Below are positions 23,801 to 38,800 of a DNA stretch of 64,000 nucleotides, piece after piece; within the stretch, counting starts at the first letter, position 1; each line of letters starts with the position of its first letter. The DNA is from Paragorgia papillata. Lineage: Eukaryota > Cnidaria > Anthozoa > Scleralcyonacea > Coralliidae. The translations under genes and the position numbers were made by a program. The stretch is from positions 9,197,501 to 9,261,500 of the forward strand of contig JAWNZC010000351.1 of assembly GCA_035771165.1 (NCBI GenBank). The letters run 5' to 3'. Under the pieces are notes generated by a model. That model was not told the origin of the DNA, did not search any database, and saw only the letters and a program-made list of their open reading frames with translations.

Positions 23801-26800
23801 TTGTGTGTTGTTCATTTCCGCTCGAATAAGTTCGCAGTATTACGTCACAACCACAGATTCGTTTCCAATCTCTTTTTGCGAATTTAATTCGTTTTTGCAG
23901 GAATAATTGGCTATTTAAAGAGGGATAACTCTGTAAAAACGCACTAAATGTTTTCGGTTTTTCATATCTTCATATATATCGCATAGATTCATTTAACATC
24001 AAGAAAGATTTGTCACGTAGGCGCTTTAAGTGCGACTTTTCTGCCATTTGGAAGAATATATTAAACAAAAGGAGAAAGCGGTTTTACCGACGTGCATGTA
24101 ACAAGGCCTGATAACCGCTTGCTTTTCTCATTTAGATCAAAATCGGAGTTCAAACCAGAGCAAGACATCAGAGGTCGTATTGATCAATATCCTGACGATA
24201 TTACGGTACTTTCTGTGCCTTACAATTCAGGTAATGAAACTACAGTAGAAGTAATGAAACTAAAGTAGTGCCTAACCATTCAACGCTTTACTCTAAAATG
24301 AACAATTTTAGAATATGCTTAAAACGTCATTAATTAGTTCATGAAGAATTAACATAATGGAATCAGGACTATGTTCAGGACTATGTCGGTGGAATTGTCG
24401 GTGGTTCTATTCCTTACTTTCATGTGACGTCACTTCCGTTTTATCTGTTCAGATGGTGGTCAAGGGCAAATGGCAAGGTCAATTATCACTTCAAAATATT
24501 GACATGATATTGATATTCAAAAGTTGTTTACGTTCGTGTTGGTAAATGCCGTACACTTGCATTGTGCTATCTGGAAATCAGAAATAAAATCTCAAGCAAA
24601 ACGTCACGTGATTTAAACCTAAGAATACCTGATAAAACGTATTGACGTCAGAAAAGATACTAATGGACATAGGATTTTATTGACCGTTGCTTATTTGCTT
24701 TTAAATGAAGGAAGAGAAATTTGGATCGTTGCCTATTTGTTTTTAAATGAAAGAAAAGATGTTTTGATCATTGCTTATTTATTTTTAAATGGAAAAAAGG
24801 ATGTTTGACCGTTGCCTATTTGTTTTTAAATGGAAGAAAAGGTGTTTTTACCGTTGCTTATTTTTTTTTAAATGGAAGAAAGTATGTTTTAATTGTTGCT
24901 TATTTGTTTTTAAATGAAAGAAAAGATGCTTTGATCATTGCCTATTAATTTGTTTTTGTAAATGTGTTTAAAAACAAATGGCAACTTTCAAAACATTGTT
25001 TTAGATATACTGACAAAGACGTCTAATCCATTTGTTTAACCTGTATTGCAATTACTTTTTCTACACGAAACAGACTTTATGTGAAATAATAGTCTGCACG
25101 TAATAGTCAGCGTGCAGACTCTACGGGAGATTGCAGGCTAGTTAACTGCTGCTTTATCACACTTAACACTACATTGTTTATGTTTACTGAAGGCAAGAAT
25201 AATGTCATGAATAGCAGAATAACTGGTTATAGGAAAGTAAGAGCCAATGCCTCAGGAACATCACTAAACTTGGCAGGTATCGTGAAATTAATTTAAAGTT
25301 ATTTATTTTACTGGTTTCTCCTCCTTAAAGGGGAAGTAAGATCGAAATTGAACAAGCAAAGAGACTATTCTTCTTTATTATAAAAACACTTCTAAATAAA
25401 ATCAAAATTGGGATAGACAATTTTGGCGTCTTACTGCCCCTAAAATATAAATTACTACCCATAAAAAAATTGTATGAAAGTATTAATGCATCAATCATCT
25501 TTTTTAATGTCTTAGTACTTTTGGTTTCTTGCTCATTTGTTTTCAGGTGAACTAACTTAACTTGTTTTCTGTTTAGTTGTTGGGTTTAACGTTGAGCATA
25601 CTCGTTTCCATGACGATTATTTCATCAGTATGTCGACAAAGGTAATGATGGTTATGACGATGATGGTGATGATAATATTGATACTTATATACATGGATGT
25701 ACGGCAATATGAAATTTATTTCGAGTGTTGACCACTCGGGATATCTCACAAGTAGCCAATGCGAACGAGTGAGATATCCTATTCAGCACAAGAAATAATA
25801 AACATCCATGTATTGTTCTGTCTATTATATTAAAGAATACTTTTATATTGCCCCACAAAAATAGAGCAGTATACTCTGCGTTGCGTGATAATCGACACAT
25901 GTGCATGAGTTTATCATGAATAATCACACTTGTGAGATTATCGATTTTATTAGTAGCCGAAAAATCAATAAACCACTATATTTTATATAATAAATAGTAT
26001 TTCTCGAGATTGTGATGATATTAATTATGTAGTTCGAGAGATGCAATGTATTATTTTTAAGCCAGTTAAATTTTTTTGGAACGTTTGCAAGAAAATCACT
26101 TTAATACAACTTATATGGAGGTGCTGGTTAAAGTAAGAAACTAAAACCCTCAATCATAGTCCCTAGAATTATATTGTCTGGAGACGCGGCGAACATCAAA
26201 GTGGTTAACAATGAGCTACAATTTAGGTTGAGGGTGGCAAATAAGGTGCACAATCTTTTGTTTTACGTTCATTAATATTTTATGACGTCAGAGACCATCT
26301 AATTTACATATCAAACAAACTGAAATATTTTTAAAACGAAGAAAGATCTTGTGAAAAATCTTCTATTACAATTTTACGAGTTCTTTCAAATTTGACAAAC
26401 TTCCTTTTTATTGCCATTGTCCTTTAAGAGGAACATGCGTTCAAAACTGATTTCTACTGATCATATTTACATTCATAATTATGGGAATGTTTCTCAACCT
26501 CCTCGTGCATGTAATGCTAAAATAAAGAGATTTTGAGCGGTACGCCAAAAGGAAAATATTGTCTGAACACGAGCAATTTTTGCATTGATTAATGTAAATA
26601 TGGTGGATTTAACATTTTTGTAGCATATACCTACCTTTATAATTACGATTATTTTTAGTTCTTTTGATATGTTTCTCAACCTTAAATGCTCAAAAACCTT
26701 AAAGTTTGTTGAGTTTTTAAACTAGTGCAGTGGCGGATCAAGGGAGGGCACTTTGGGCAAGTGCCTGGGGCCCCTCAGATTTTTGGGACTTTTTGATTTT

Positions 26801-29800
26801 TTAAGGCCCCATGTTTTTCGGGACCGCACCGCACGTTTTTGAGGGGACATATCACATATGAAGCGGGGCGCAGGGGCCCGAATATTACAACTTATAAGAA
26901 AATCATTCCAAAACCTATGGCTATACAAAACTTGTAAATTAATTTATAATGTTCTTCAATCTAAACTTTGAAATCATTGTTTGTAAATATCCTAGAAGTA
27001 GAACCAGAATTCCAGAAATGTAGGTTGAGTGCCTTAGATAAACACACAAACATTTTTGCAAGATAGCCATTCGCATTTTTTGAGGTTAATTTTCTCCGAT
27101 TTTTCTAGTCTCTTTCTGACTACGGCGGGGGGGGGGGGGGGGTGTAGACAGACGTGAGTCAGCTACTAATATGCCCGGGGCCCCGCTCATGCTTGATCCG
27201 CCCCTGAACTAGTCTGCACAATAATGATAAAATCAGGAAGTTTAAGTGACAAGTTCTGGGGTTCAAGTTTTAAGTGACAAAACTTTTCGCCGAAAATACG
27301 TGACATTGAAAAAATTCTTCTCATAATTGCCTTATTTTGTGTGACTCTCTCTCTCTCTTCCTTGATTCTTTAGGATTCCAGTCACTCTTGCAACAGGAAG
27401 AACCTTAACGAGGTACAGTAAAAGCTCCATCAACACTATTCGATTTTTCTTTACGCGATTGTCATCCTGACCAATTTAATTGACTTCAAAACGACATTTT
27501 TCAACATTTGCCAGCGAATTCTAGCTAGGAAATGTTCCGTGTAGAAAAAATTGCATACGCCTGCAATTGTAACGGAAAATCGTATCGTCTACATGTATAC
27601 TGTAGATAGACCTTTAAGGTCAACTCAAGGCAAATTATTTTCCCGGCTTGTTATATGCGCCAAAGTATGGAGAATACGAAAATGATGATAAAAATTTGAA
27701 GCAAACCGTAGTTAATGTTGATTTCGGAATTGTTTGATGAAGTATTCTAAAAAAAGCCGTGTTGTATAAAGAGTCTGGCACTAGCAAGTTTGTGACGTAA
27801 ACAGTTGAACCTAGACGATTAAAATCATAAGAAAAGCTGATTTATGATGAATATAACGTGTGCAAGTTTCCAACCGCACATGTATTAAAGTATTTGACGC
27901 TGGATTCGTTCCTCCGTTTATGTCACACACTTGCTAGTGCCTTTTTATAAAAATATTTTTTCATCATATTCGGATCCTACGTGCTTTAATACATATATAA
28001 AGCGAAAAATGTAATTTACCTTGAGTTGACCTTTAAGACGTTCTGAAAAACGAACCAAATTATGTTTGCGGTGTTTATTCATATGATATGGGGATGCGTT
28101 TTATTCCGGAATGAACTATATACTGAAATCATTTTATCTGGTTACGTGATTCAGGAATGAAATGTACATTCTGGGATAAGTTCATACTGCATGGTTGTGC
28201 ATGGTTCTCATTCCGGAATGAAATTTCATTCTCTGGTATGGAATTTCGTTCCAGTACCATGCAAAGTGCAAAGATGGTACGAGATTGTGTTCTGGAGTGA
28301 GATAAATGGGAGAGTACATTTAAAATTTACCGTGGGAACTTAAAAAGACTTGAACTTTACGTTTTTTGGCCTTTTTCTGTATCAGAATCACAGTTATTAT
28401 ATATAAACACGGTATGACTTTCTAATTTATTTCCAAATGAAACCCATTCTGGTATCATGCATGTTAACTGTTAACATTACTTTACCATGTGGGGATTTTT
28501 GCGTAGGATGTAGACTGGTAATATCTTAAACTTAAAACTTACTTATAGTTACTTTATTTAACGTCTATATACTCAGATATAGCCGATATAACCAGAGGCT
28601 CGGGTTCAACAATTTACTAGTTAGTAAACAGTTTTTGTGAGTTTTTAAGACAAAATATCTTGTCAAGAAACTCAGTAAGATTATGATTATCTTGCAGACG
28701 GGACAAGAAAATTTTAAAACAAGTATTTTTTTTCTCTTAAAACAAGCTTTGGGATTTGCAGTGTAATTATAGAAAAATTGGGCTACCACTTAACACGTTG
28801 GTATCTCCCCGAAGTAGAATCAACAGAAAAGAAACTTAAAGAAATTGACTTTCAAAAGAATAAAATATTTCAAATACGGAAGATATTTCTCTCTGAAAGA
28901 TATTTCAAATACGAAGAATGGAACAACAGAAAGAATCCAGAAATAATGATCTTCAAAGAGCGAGATAGATTTCTTGACCAGAATATATCTTTGACTAGAA
29001 AACTAGTCAAAAGAGAGTACCTAGTTGAGATCGAGTAAACTTATAGGGTTGATTTTACGGAGGAAGGGACCCAGAGAATCCGGCGGGAAACCCTCCGGAG
29101 CACTGGAGGGAATTAACAACTTTATTCACATGTTTGTCAGCTTGCAGTATATTCTTATTTTTCTTCACTTTTTAGTATGAAGGCTACTACTGCTATCTTC
29201 TGGATGAAAATGCTTTTATTGTTGGAGCTAATGCGGATTCTGAGGTAGATTAATATTGCTAAACTAATTGTAATAGGACACGTTTCTCTCTGACGAAGGG
29301 CCTTCGCTCGAAACGTTAGATTCCTACGTTCTCTGTTTCGGCAGTATATCTAACCTAAGTTACTATATTTCGATTGTTGTTTCAACACTGCCTACGCAGC
29401 ACGCTACTTTTATTTCACTATTTGTAATAGGACAAGTTGATTTAAGGTAACCGATTAGGAAAAAAGTTCTTGTTAATACCAACTAGTTATTAACTGAGAG
29501 CGAGATTGTCTGTACCGGAAAATATTCGGATGAAGTTTTTGCGCTCATTAGATAACAAGAGAAGCAACGTTTTTTTGTAATAACCAAATGACAAGAGGAA
29601 CAAAATTTAAATATGTTTTTGCACGGAGGGAACAAACAAGGTTAACGTCCAGGTTAACAATGATTTGATTTTATGACTTTTGTGGTCTATTTGCGTTTTT
29701 TTAAGAAAGAATTTTTGGTTTTTGTTTCATAGGTGACAACTGGGCAATTTTTTGGAAAAGTCGACAACGAAATCATGAAGCAGCTTGTTAAAGGGGGCGA

Positions 29801-32800
29801 CTCGTTGCTGCCTCATCCAATATATGAAAAGTAGGTAGTCCAAGGAGTTTGATTGCATGCATTGGCTACAATGGACATAAAAGAAGTGAGATAAAAAAAA
29901 AATTTGTTTACTCTGCATATAGTTCTCATAGTGGGCTATTAGGAGGTGTTTACCTGGCTATCTCACCAGACCTACACACATCTATATAAACCTGTTTCTC
30001 TACATTGAAAATTTTTATACTTTCGATTTTATGAAGCTTTGACTCAAAACGTCATTCTTTTGTTCTCAGCGGGCTTAAATCTCTGTGATTTACCCTCTGT
30101 AAAATTTCTATTTAAGAAATAGAAAACATTTTCCGTGTTTCCATAGAGTTATAGAGTGGAAGTTTGGGAGAACGAGAAATTGTAGTGGGAACACGAGCCC
30201 GCAGGGCGAGTGTTTCCACGCTATTTCGAGTTCTCCCAAACTTCCACAAGTGTTTCTATAACTCTATGGGAACGCGGAAAAAATGTTTTCTATTTCCTTT
30301 AATAAAATAACCTGTCGAAAATAGGTATAGAACGTAAAAATAATCACTGCATCAAAGTGTAAATTCTTCTTACTCTTCATAATGGCGTATGATGGCGTAT
30401 AATGGCGTATCCTACACCGTAATGATGGCGTATTGAATGGCGTGGACCTTGCCGTGTTTCCATAAAGTTATAGAAACACGGCTTTCAACCAATCACCGCG
30501 CTTGTTTTCAAAATGTTATTTTATAAATGCCCATAAATCAGCAGGTTTCCAACCTGCACAGCTGTTTCATGCTATATATTTCTTGTTACCTTGTCTTTTT
30601 TTAGAGTTGTGAAACACGATTATCAAGGCAGCTGTAAAGAGACGTCCGATACCTCCTTCAATTCGGCCCCATTTCTCCAACCATTCTTTTCAATGACATC
30701 TTACGTCAAATGGTGCACCACAAAGGTTGTTTGGTAAGCTTGGCCATGACCAGATCATGATATTCTTCTGTTTCCCGTTTACTATTTCTTTACTATATAA
30801 TAGCTAAGCTAGATTTCCTAAGATAGTTCTTACAGGTAATTTAAAAAAAAGCCTGGTAACGAATTACGCACATGCGCAAGTACTAAACTTATGGAGTTAT
30901 CCTTTGGTCACGATAGCGACTTTGCGTCAATAAAAGTGTTTTTTAGGCATCTTCTTTGGTGAATTTTTATAAAATTTGAAATAACCTATATAATACGTCA
31001 TTTGTCATACATCATAATGTTTCATAAAAAAGAATTACATTTATAGAGCAACTGCACGTATTGTCAAATTGGTCATATATTTAGCTAGTATAGTGATTTG
31101 TACCCAAGTGGTCCAAAAATAATGCATCTTAAAAGGGGACTGCAGTCAGAAAATACATTATTTTGAAATGAAATCTTCTTAAATGTAATGGTTGGGAAAG
31201 TTAATAATTTTACGATAGAGACTTCTCTCGTACTCGAGAAATGACGTTATCATTATCGTATTTTATGCCGCCATTCTGAGTTTGAATAACGGTCATATAC
31301 AGCGGAGTTTTCTTTTCAATTTTGACGTCATATCGTCAATTTTGTTCTGTTTTTGACGATATGACGTCGCAGTTGAAAAGAAAATTCCGCTGTACATCAA
31401 AATTGAGCCGTTATTCAAACTCAAAATGGCGACATAAAATAAGAGAATGGTAACGTTATTTCTCAAATAAGAGAGTAGATATCTAATAACATTTTGTAAA
31501 ACGAATAACATTTTCAAACATTACATTGAACGGGCTTCTATTTAAAAGTGATTCATTTTTGAATGATGTTCCCAATCCCTTTCAACGCCTTCGCGCCTGT
31601 ATCATTTCTTTTGGAACGATGAAGCCTTTAGTATTTTACTCTGGCTAACGCCAGACTATTTTACTCGTCAACGGGAGAGTTCTCGGTCGCCAACGGGTTA
31701 ACGAAGACGATTTAAAAGAAAAAAAACATACTAAAGTTTCAACGACATTATTGCCATGGTAGCGATATATGTGTGCGATATTTTCTCTACAGTTAAATTT
31801 TAATATGCACGGTGATTAAAAGCTGTAAAGAGCTTTGGTTGCTGTACAATGTTTCTGGCGTGCTTAAATTTTAATACATACCTTATTTTGTAGCCTCAGT
31901 TTTCCAGATTGAGCAATAACAAAAAATTCGGATTCATGATCTAGTTGTCAACTATAACCTGTCTGTTTTGTTGTTTCTTTTTTTGTTTGTTTAATTAGGT
32001 TTATTGCCCAGCTTAATCTCTACAAGTAAGTTGACGTCATATTAATAAGTTAAATTTGGGCGTGTTCTTCCTCGGTTTAGATTCACCCATTGCATGCGTG
32101 GGCTACGTTCCTTCGTACCGTATTCCCCCGCACATAAGCGCATGCGCCCATAAGCGAAAATTCAAGATTTCTCGATAATTTTGGAGTACAAATGGTCGTT
32201 TATAGGCGCATAACGCCGCCATATGCGCCTATTAAAATTTGCATATAGGCGCATAACCCAAAAATAGTCCAATAAATATATAGTGTAGTGTGTTATAAAA
32301 AAATATCTCAGAAAAATAAGAAACGAAAGTAGTAACTATTGAGTATTAGTTCATGATCACCTCGGTTTTCTTTGATGTACCGCGGTTGTTTGTTTATAAT
32401 AGAGCGTTTTCATCTGACGTCACGGCGGCCATATTGGTGTACCAAAACAATGAAATGGCGGCCATATTGGTGTACGGTATGGGAATTAGCTCTTTCTTAT
32501 TCAAATATTTCGTATTGTTTCACCACCCCAATGGGGCCACCGATCACGTGAGTGAAAACGCTCTATACTTACTCCCAACCACGCATAAATCAAGTTAAAG
32601 TCCCGGGATAATATATATTAACCTGGGGCAATTAACTTGATTTATGCGTGATTGGGAAAATAAGGGTTAATCAATGGTCACGAATGTTTCAAAGGATTTA
32701 TCATCGCAACTGAAGTGTTTTTTAGTCAACCTCTGTGATAACGACTCCGTATCTCAGTTTTCTTAGGCAACTTCTGTGATCTTGAACTAAGTAATTTTTC

Positions 32801-35800
32801 TTCATTATTACTTTCATCAATAATGTAATCTTTTTCTTACAGTTGGTTATTTAGTGAATCGACGTCCGTTTCAGGTAAGGCGATGGATGGTATTGGTTAA
32901 TTTAGTCATACATGTGTTATTTTATCTTACCAGATAACCAGAATATGTTGCGTTGTACTGTACATATAACACGTATATAAATAAATATACAAGAGGTACA
33001 AAAACAAAGATTTAGGGAGAGCTTTTTGTGACTACCAACAATCGCCTATTTTTTAAAGTGATACTAATAAAAATATCGATATAACTGAATTGGCCTGGTT
33101 TCCATAAAGGCTCGTGTACACAGGCGAGTTTTGCTGCGATTTTCTCCTCCTGACTGATGCGATCGAATGGATTGACTTACAAATGCATTGGACATTTGTA
33201 CAAAGCTATATAGCTCCATTCAATTGCATGCGTCAGAATGAGAAAATTCGCACCAAAAATCGCCTGTGTAAACGGGCCTTAAGCCGTAATCAAACGAGAA
33301 CGCAAGTTGGCAGTCACGCTATCTCAGCCAGCCGCTCTGAATAGTTTCCCGAAAATATCATGTACCGTGACAAAGTTAAAACTTGTTTAAATCACTCATG
33401 AAACCTACCGCCACAGAAATTCTGACTGCCAACTTGCGATGACTTGCGTTCTCGTTTGATTAGGGCTTTAACTCTTTCCTCCTGTCCGAAATTTGTCTTT
33501 AGTATTTTATTCTGGCTAACGCCAGACGATTTTATTCATCTCTGGGGAAGCCCTCGGACAGGAATGAGTTAAGATTGCCTCGATCGCCCAAATCTCTCCA
33601 ATCAGAATAGAGATATCCCGATCAGGCGATCGGGACGATTGAGGCGATCGAGACGATCTTATGGAAACCAGGCGTAATGCCAATAGGCGAGTTTCAGGGT
33701 GTTGCGCGCCCATCGTTTGGCAAAGAAATTGGCGGGCTCTTGGCGGGCTCTCCACAAAGTAAAGCAATGGCAAACAGACTCGCTAGTGAGCCAACAACAG
33801 CAGAATAACAGTACGTGTTAAACATCCAGAAACTGTATCTATACTTTCTTTATTTTAAACAGTATGTTTACTTTGAGTGGAGCTTGCCAGTTTTTTTGAA
33901 AAATGATGCGCGCGCAACACCCTGAAACTCGCCTATTAGGCAATCATATGATTGCAAGTTCAATTAAGCTTACACAATAAGTGATTATTGAAAATTGTGT
34001 CGAATTTCACGAAACTTCTTCACTTTCTAGAAATAATAGTTTAAAGTAAAATGTATGCAACGGGATAACAATCATAACATTTGAACATGTGTGTGTGGCT
34101 TTTATAAATTAATATAGTCGTGTACAGAATGCCACACCAAATCTCCGTAGCACTGATAATGTAGACCAATTAGCTCTATAATTGACAGTAATTCTGGTTG
34201 TGGTTTTCTTTTAGCCGACTCCACCGAGATTACAAAATCAAGAAACAGAAGCTGTATTATGAGTATCACGGCGTACTATGCAAACGTCACTGATACAAAT
34301 ATCACACAGCAAGGTAATTTGTGGTAGTTAATATACCTTACGTCGCCTGAAATGGCATTAACTAAGACTAAACTAATATCTTTTGGAGGTGGGTGTGTGA
34401 GGCTGTGTGCGCGGGGCTGTGTGAACTAGAACTATAAATCAAACACAAATGAAGATAAAATATGAAAACTTTAATGAACTAACGTTTCGTTGCAACTATA
34501 GCAACTTCATCAGAGTAATTTATATATGATTTACATTGAGTATAGGTATATGTATATATATATTTATTATATAAAATAGAGTGTTTTATTGAATTTTCGG
34601 CCACTAATAAAAGTGATAATCTCACATGTGCGATTATTTATGATAATCGCACATGTGATGATTATCGCTGAATCAGCATGATAGTTTAATGCAATTTTTG
34701 CAAGACAAAGGACAATTTTTTTATATAATAAACAGAACAATACATGGATGCTTGGAAATATGAAATTTATTTCTCATGTTGAACAGGATATGTCACTCGT
34801 TCGCTTCGCTCACTCGTGAGATATCCTGGTCAACACTCGAGATAAATTTCATATTTCCGCACATCCATGTATTATTCTCTATATATATATACATACACAC
34901 AAAAATTTAAGATATGCAACAAATTAGTTTTTCTTAAATTAAATTAAATTAAATTAAATTAAATTAAATTAAATTAAATTAAATTAAATTAAATTAAATT
35001 AAATTAAATTAAATTAAATTAAAAATTTAAAGTACAAAAAGCTGAGTTTGTGGGCAATAAGTTCTCAGTTGTTGCCCACTCGATCTACATTGAAATTTAG
35101 CTAAGGTCATGTGACCACAAACTAACCAATGACAGTCATCGTTTTATCCAGCAGAAATCTAGCTATATAACAAATTAATATTTCTAGAATGTATTAGATT
35201 TATCAAATGTGTTTCGCCATTGACAGGGAAAGCTTACTGCGTTGTCAACTGCTTTGATAACTCCAGTCAATGTCAGAGATCTTTTGTCGTTTCCAAAGTA
35301 CCGAAAACAAATCTTTTTCTTTTGGTCGTGAATGCTTCCCTTGGTAGATGCGCAACGACTAGAGTTGATCCTATCAATGGCATTCCTGGAGAACCTGTAG
35401 AAGATATCCTTTTAACACTTGTAGCACCATAGTGAAATGTTTAACTTTACCATGAACCTACTTAGGACAGCCATAGTAACTGTCACTGTGGAGGTTGCCA
35501 TTATTGTTTAATAGCATCTTCCGTCATCATCATCATCATTGTAATTATCGTATTCGTATTCGTCATCGTCAACACCACTATCACATTGACAGCATCATGT
35601 TGTTGTTGTTGTTTGTTGTTGCATGGTGGTGGTGATGGTGGAGGTGGTGTTGGTGCTGTTGCTGTTTTGTATTTAAATTGCTTTTTTTCTTTTGGAGTAG
35701 GTGGTGGTGGGTGGTGGTGTTGGTGGCTGTTGCATGGTCGTATTGCATGGTGGTGTTTCCATTGGTGTTAGTGTTGGTACACATGTTCGTTGTTGTATAT

Positions 35801-38800
35801 ACAATAAAATAGTCAAATCACATGTTTTTTACTGTAAGTCATTATCAGAGGTTCAGCTAAAAAGAGACGTTTTTACGTCGTAATTATTATGATCCAGATT
35901 TATAGGTGATAGGTCGAACACTACACTGTGTGATTTTGAAAGGGAAAATGTTGTGCATTATAGCAATGAATGACATGAACTAAATACATGCAGGGAAATT
36001 ATTAAAAAACTCTAATTATTAATAGATTCCTTAGTAATTTTATTTATTTGTCCACACATAAAAATGCAAGTATATCGTATTTCGCCATTGACATGTATCC
36101 ATTTATCTTCCTTGACATTAATTAATCGTCCGAAACAAGGAAGACCAAGAGCAATCCGTCTGCTACAAAGATCCATATAGAAAACGTATTGCACGATGTT
36201 ATACCTCTGATAACCCGGTAAGTTCGTAACTACAGGGTGTCCCAAAAAAAATGCCCCTCATCCGTTTTTGTACTGCATCTTCTTTAATTTGGGTACTCAA
36301 ACAAAGCTGTGGTCAAAAATGGGATGGGCGACATTCGTTTGGGACACCCTGTATTTTTCCAAATCTGTAGGTGGCATAGATAATTTGCATAATTTGGACA
36401 AGTTCAAATTTTGATGTTGCCTCTTTAAATGACTCCAGGAAGCGAGTAGATAACTATTTAGCTCTGAAAATTTCAAACAACAAAGAAGGAGTGATGGGCT
36501 TTTGGCGTGATATAAAAATTTACGCGGAATACAAGTTTGAATACATATGCATGTGAAAACTGACCACAGGGGAATAAAGTTTGATTCCAAATGAAGCAAT
36601 GCGGCATCAAATCATTTGGGGTTCCTTGGGGTAATAACAATGCTCATGAGAGTTTCATGCACATGTTTGCCATGTAGGCAGAAGTGCACTTTACTTCATC
36701 CGTCTTAAGATGGTTGGACAACAATTCACTCCCGAGGAAAGAGCATTCATGGCACTTTCCTATCATGAAACAAGAAGCCCAACAAGGACAAGGGAAGCCT
36801 TTAGGAGAAGATTTCCAAATCTTGACGTAGCATACATAATTTGGACAAGTTCAAATTTTGATGTTGCCTCTTTAAATAACTACAGGAAGCGAGTAGATAA
36901 CGACTTAGCTCTGAACATTTTAGACAACAAAGAAGGAGGGATGGGCTTTCGGTGTGATATAAAAAATTACTTCTTGTACCATAATTAAAGAAGGTGCACC
37001 TTTTTGGGGGACACCCTGTATATAGACAACTTTCATAAAGACCATATACTTGAAATATTTTTTTGTGTACATATTTCTCACACAAAAAGGGCGAGAAAGG
37101 CTTATTAAGGTCTTCGTTAAGGTTCGCAGACTTATTTCGGTAAAGCACTCTCAATTCGTCAGAATTTATGCCACAAAAATAAAATAGATATCGTTAGAAA
37201 GGTATTTGTAGAATACAATGTTGTCTTTGATTTTGCGATGAACACAAACCAATAAAACCAGAGGGCTTCACTCGGAGCGACTCAAGCGTTTTATTTTGTT
37301 CAAAATCGTTTTTTGCAGTTTAATTCCGAGATAAATTTCCAGCAGAACGGTGTCAGCGTTTTTTGATATGTCGAGTTTTGCTGATTTTATTGACGGCCAA
37401 AGTTGAAAATGCTGTTTTTCGACCAACATTCGGACAAAATAAGTCATAAATTCGAAACCAGACAATAAATTTAAAAAAAAACGCTGACACCGTTTTGCTG
37501 GAAATTTATCTCGGAATCGAACAAAACATTTTTTTGAACAAAATGAAACGCCCTCTGGTTTTAATTAAAAAATTCGCAACTATTATTCTCTTGTTGTTTA
37601 TCGCAAAATCAATTGTATTCTACAAATTAATAGCTTTCTAACGATATCTATTTTATTTTTGTAGCATAAATTCTGACGAGTTGAGAGCGCTTTTGAGTCT
37701 GCAAGCCTTAACGAAGACCTTAAGATGCACCTTTTTCTGGACCTTTAAGACCAAGTTTTGAGTTTTCGCCCAAATTGGCCAAAAATTGATCGCTGTCTGG
37801 CCAACAGAAATCAAGATGTCACCTTTTCAATCCTTTTCAATCTCTGTTTAATTTTGACCATTCGTATTTCTGTGCAGATTTCTGTGCAGATCTCTTTTAT
37901 GTTTTCATTTAATATAAAACCGTTATATTTAATATAAAATCAGATTTTGTGCAATTTTAGGACAATAGAAGAGATGAATATGCTAGCTCGGATATGAGAA
38001 TTGAGTGTAAATGTTCTTCGAGCTATTTTACTCAGAACAATTTTCTGAGTTCCCAAGCGGGACTCCTCAAACCCACAACCTTCTGATCGCCGTTGAGACG
38101 CTCTAACCATTGAGCTACGGGGACTCACATGATTTGAACGTAGGTTGAGTTCCATGTATGACATTATACACTGCTATGTGCAAGTATGATATATGTTAAT
38201 GTCGTAATGCATGTTGTTAAGAGCTCAATGCCCAGTAGCTCAATGGTTATAACGTCTCACCGGCGGGCAGAAGGTTGTGGATTCGAGACCCGCTTGGGAA
38301 CTCAGAAAAAAATAGCTCGAAGAACATTTACACTCAATTTAGGACAATTTTGTTTCTGTAACAGAATTGCTAAAAATAGAGTGACGTAGCCACTTTACCA
38401 ATAAAATAATTTCCTAAGTAATTTTGTGCTCAAGTCAGCTCTTCGTGATATGCTCGATACCTTGTGTGGTAAAATTGCATAAGTCAGTCATTGATTATCA
38501 TATGTTGTTTACCCTGTTTGAAAATGTATGACTATGTATAGTAAAAAGACTGGATATAAGAGTCTGAGTAATGGTCTTTTTACCTTCCATGATACAACTA
38601 CTGACTAAAGGCAATTATTTTATAAGAGTGACAATATTTACTTTAAAGTGCTTATGACATGAGAAGTTTGTCTTATTTCAAAAAACACTTAAAATGACAA
38701 AATTAATAAACATCTTCTGTAGTTTTTGGTTTCCTTGTTTCGTTGTTGAGATTTTTCACTTTGTTTGATCTTTTAGATGTAAATGCATTTATTTATGTTA

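Noticed and set aside
28778..29038. 86-aa frame rich in K/E/I in intron A18-A19
   Set aside because: Composition is that of AT-rich repeats (AGATATTTC duplicated), no homology recognised, and no splice logic joins it to gene 1.
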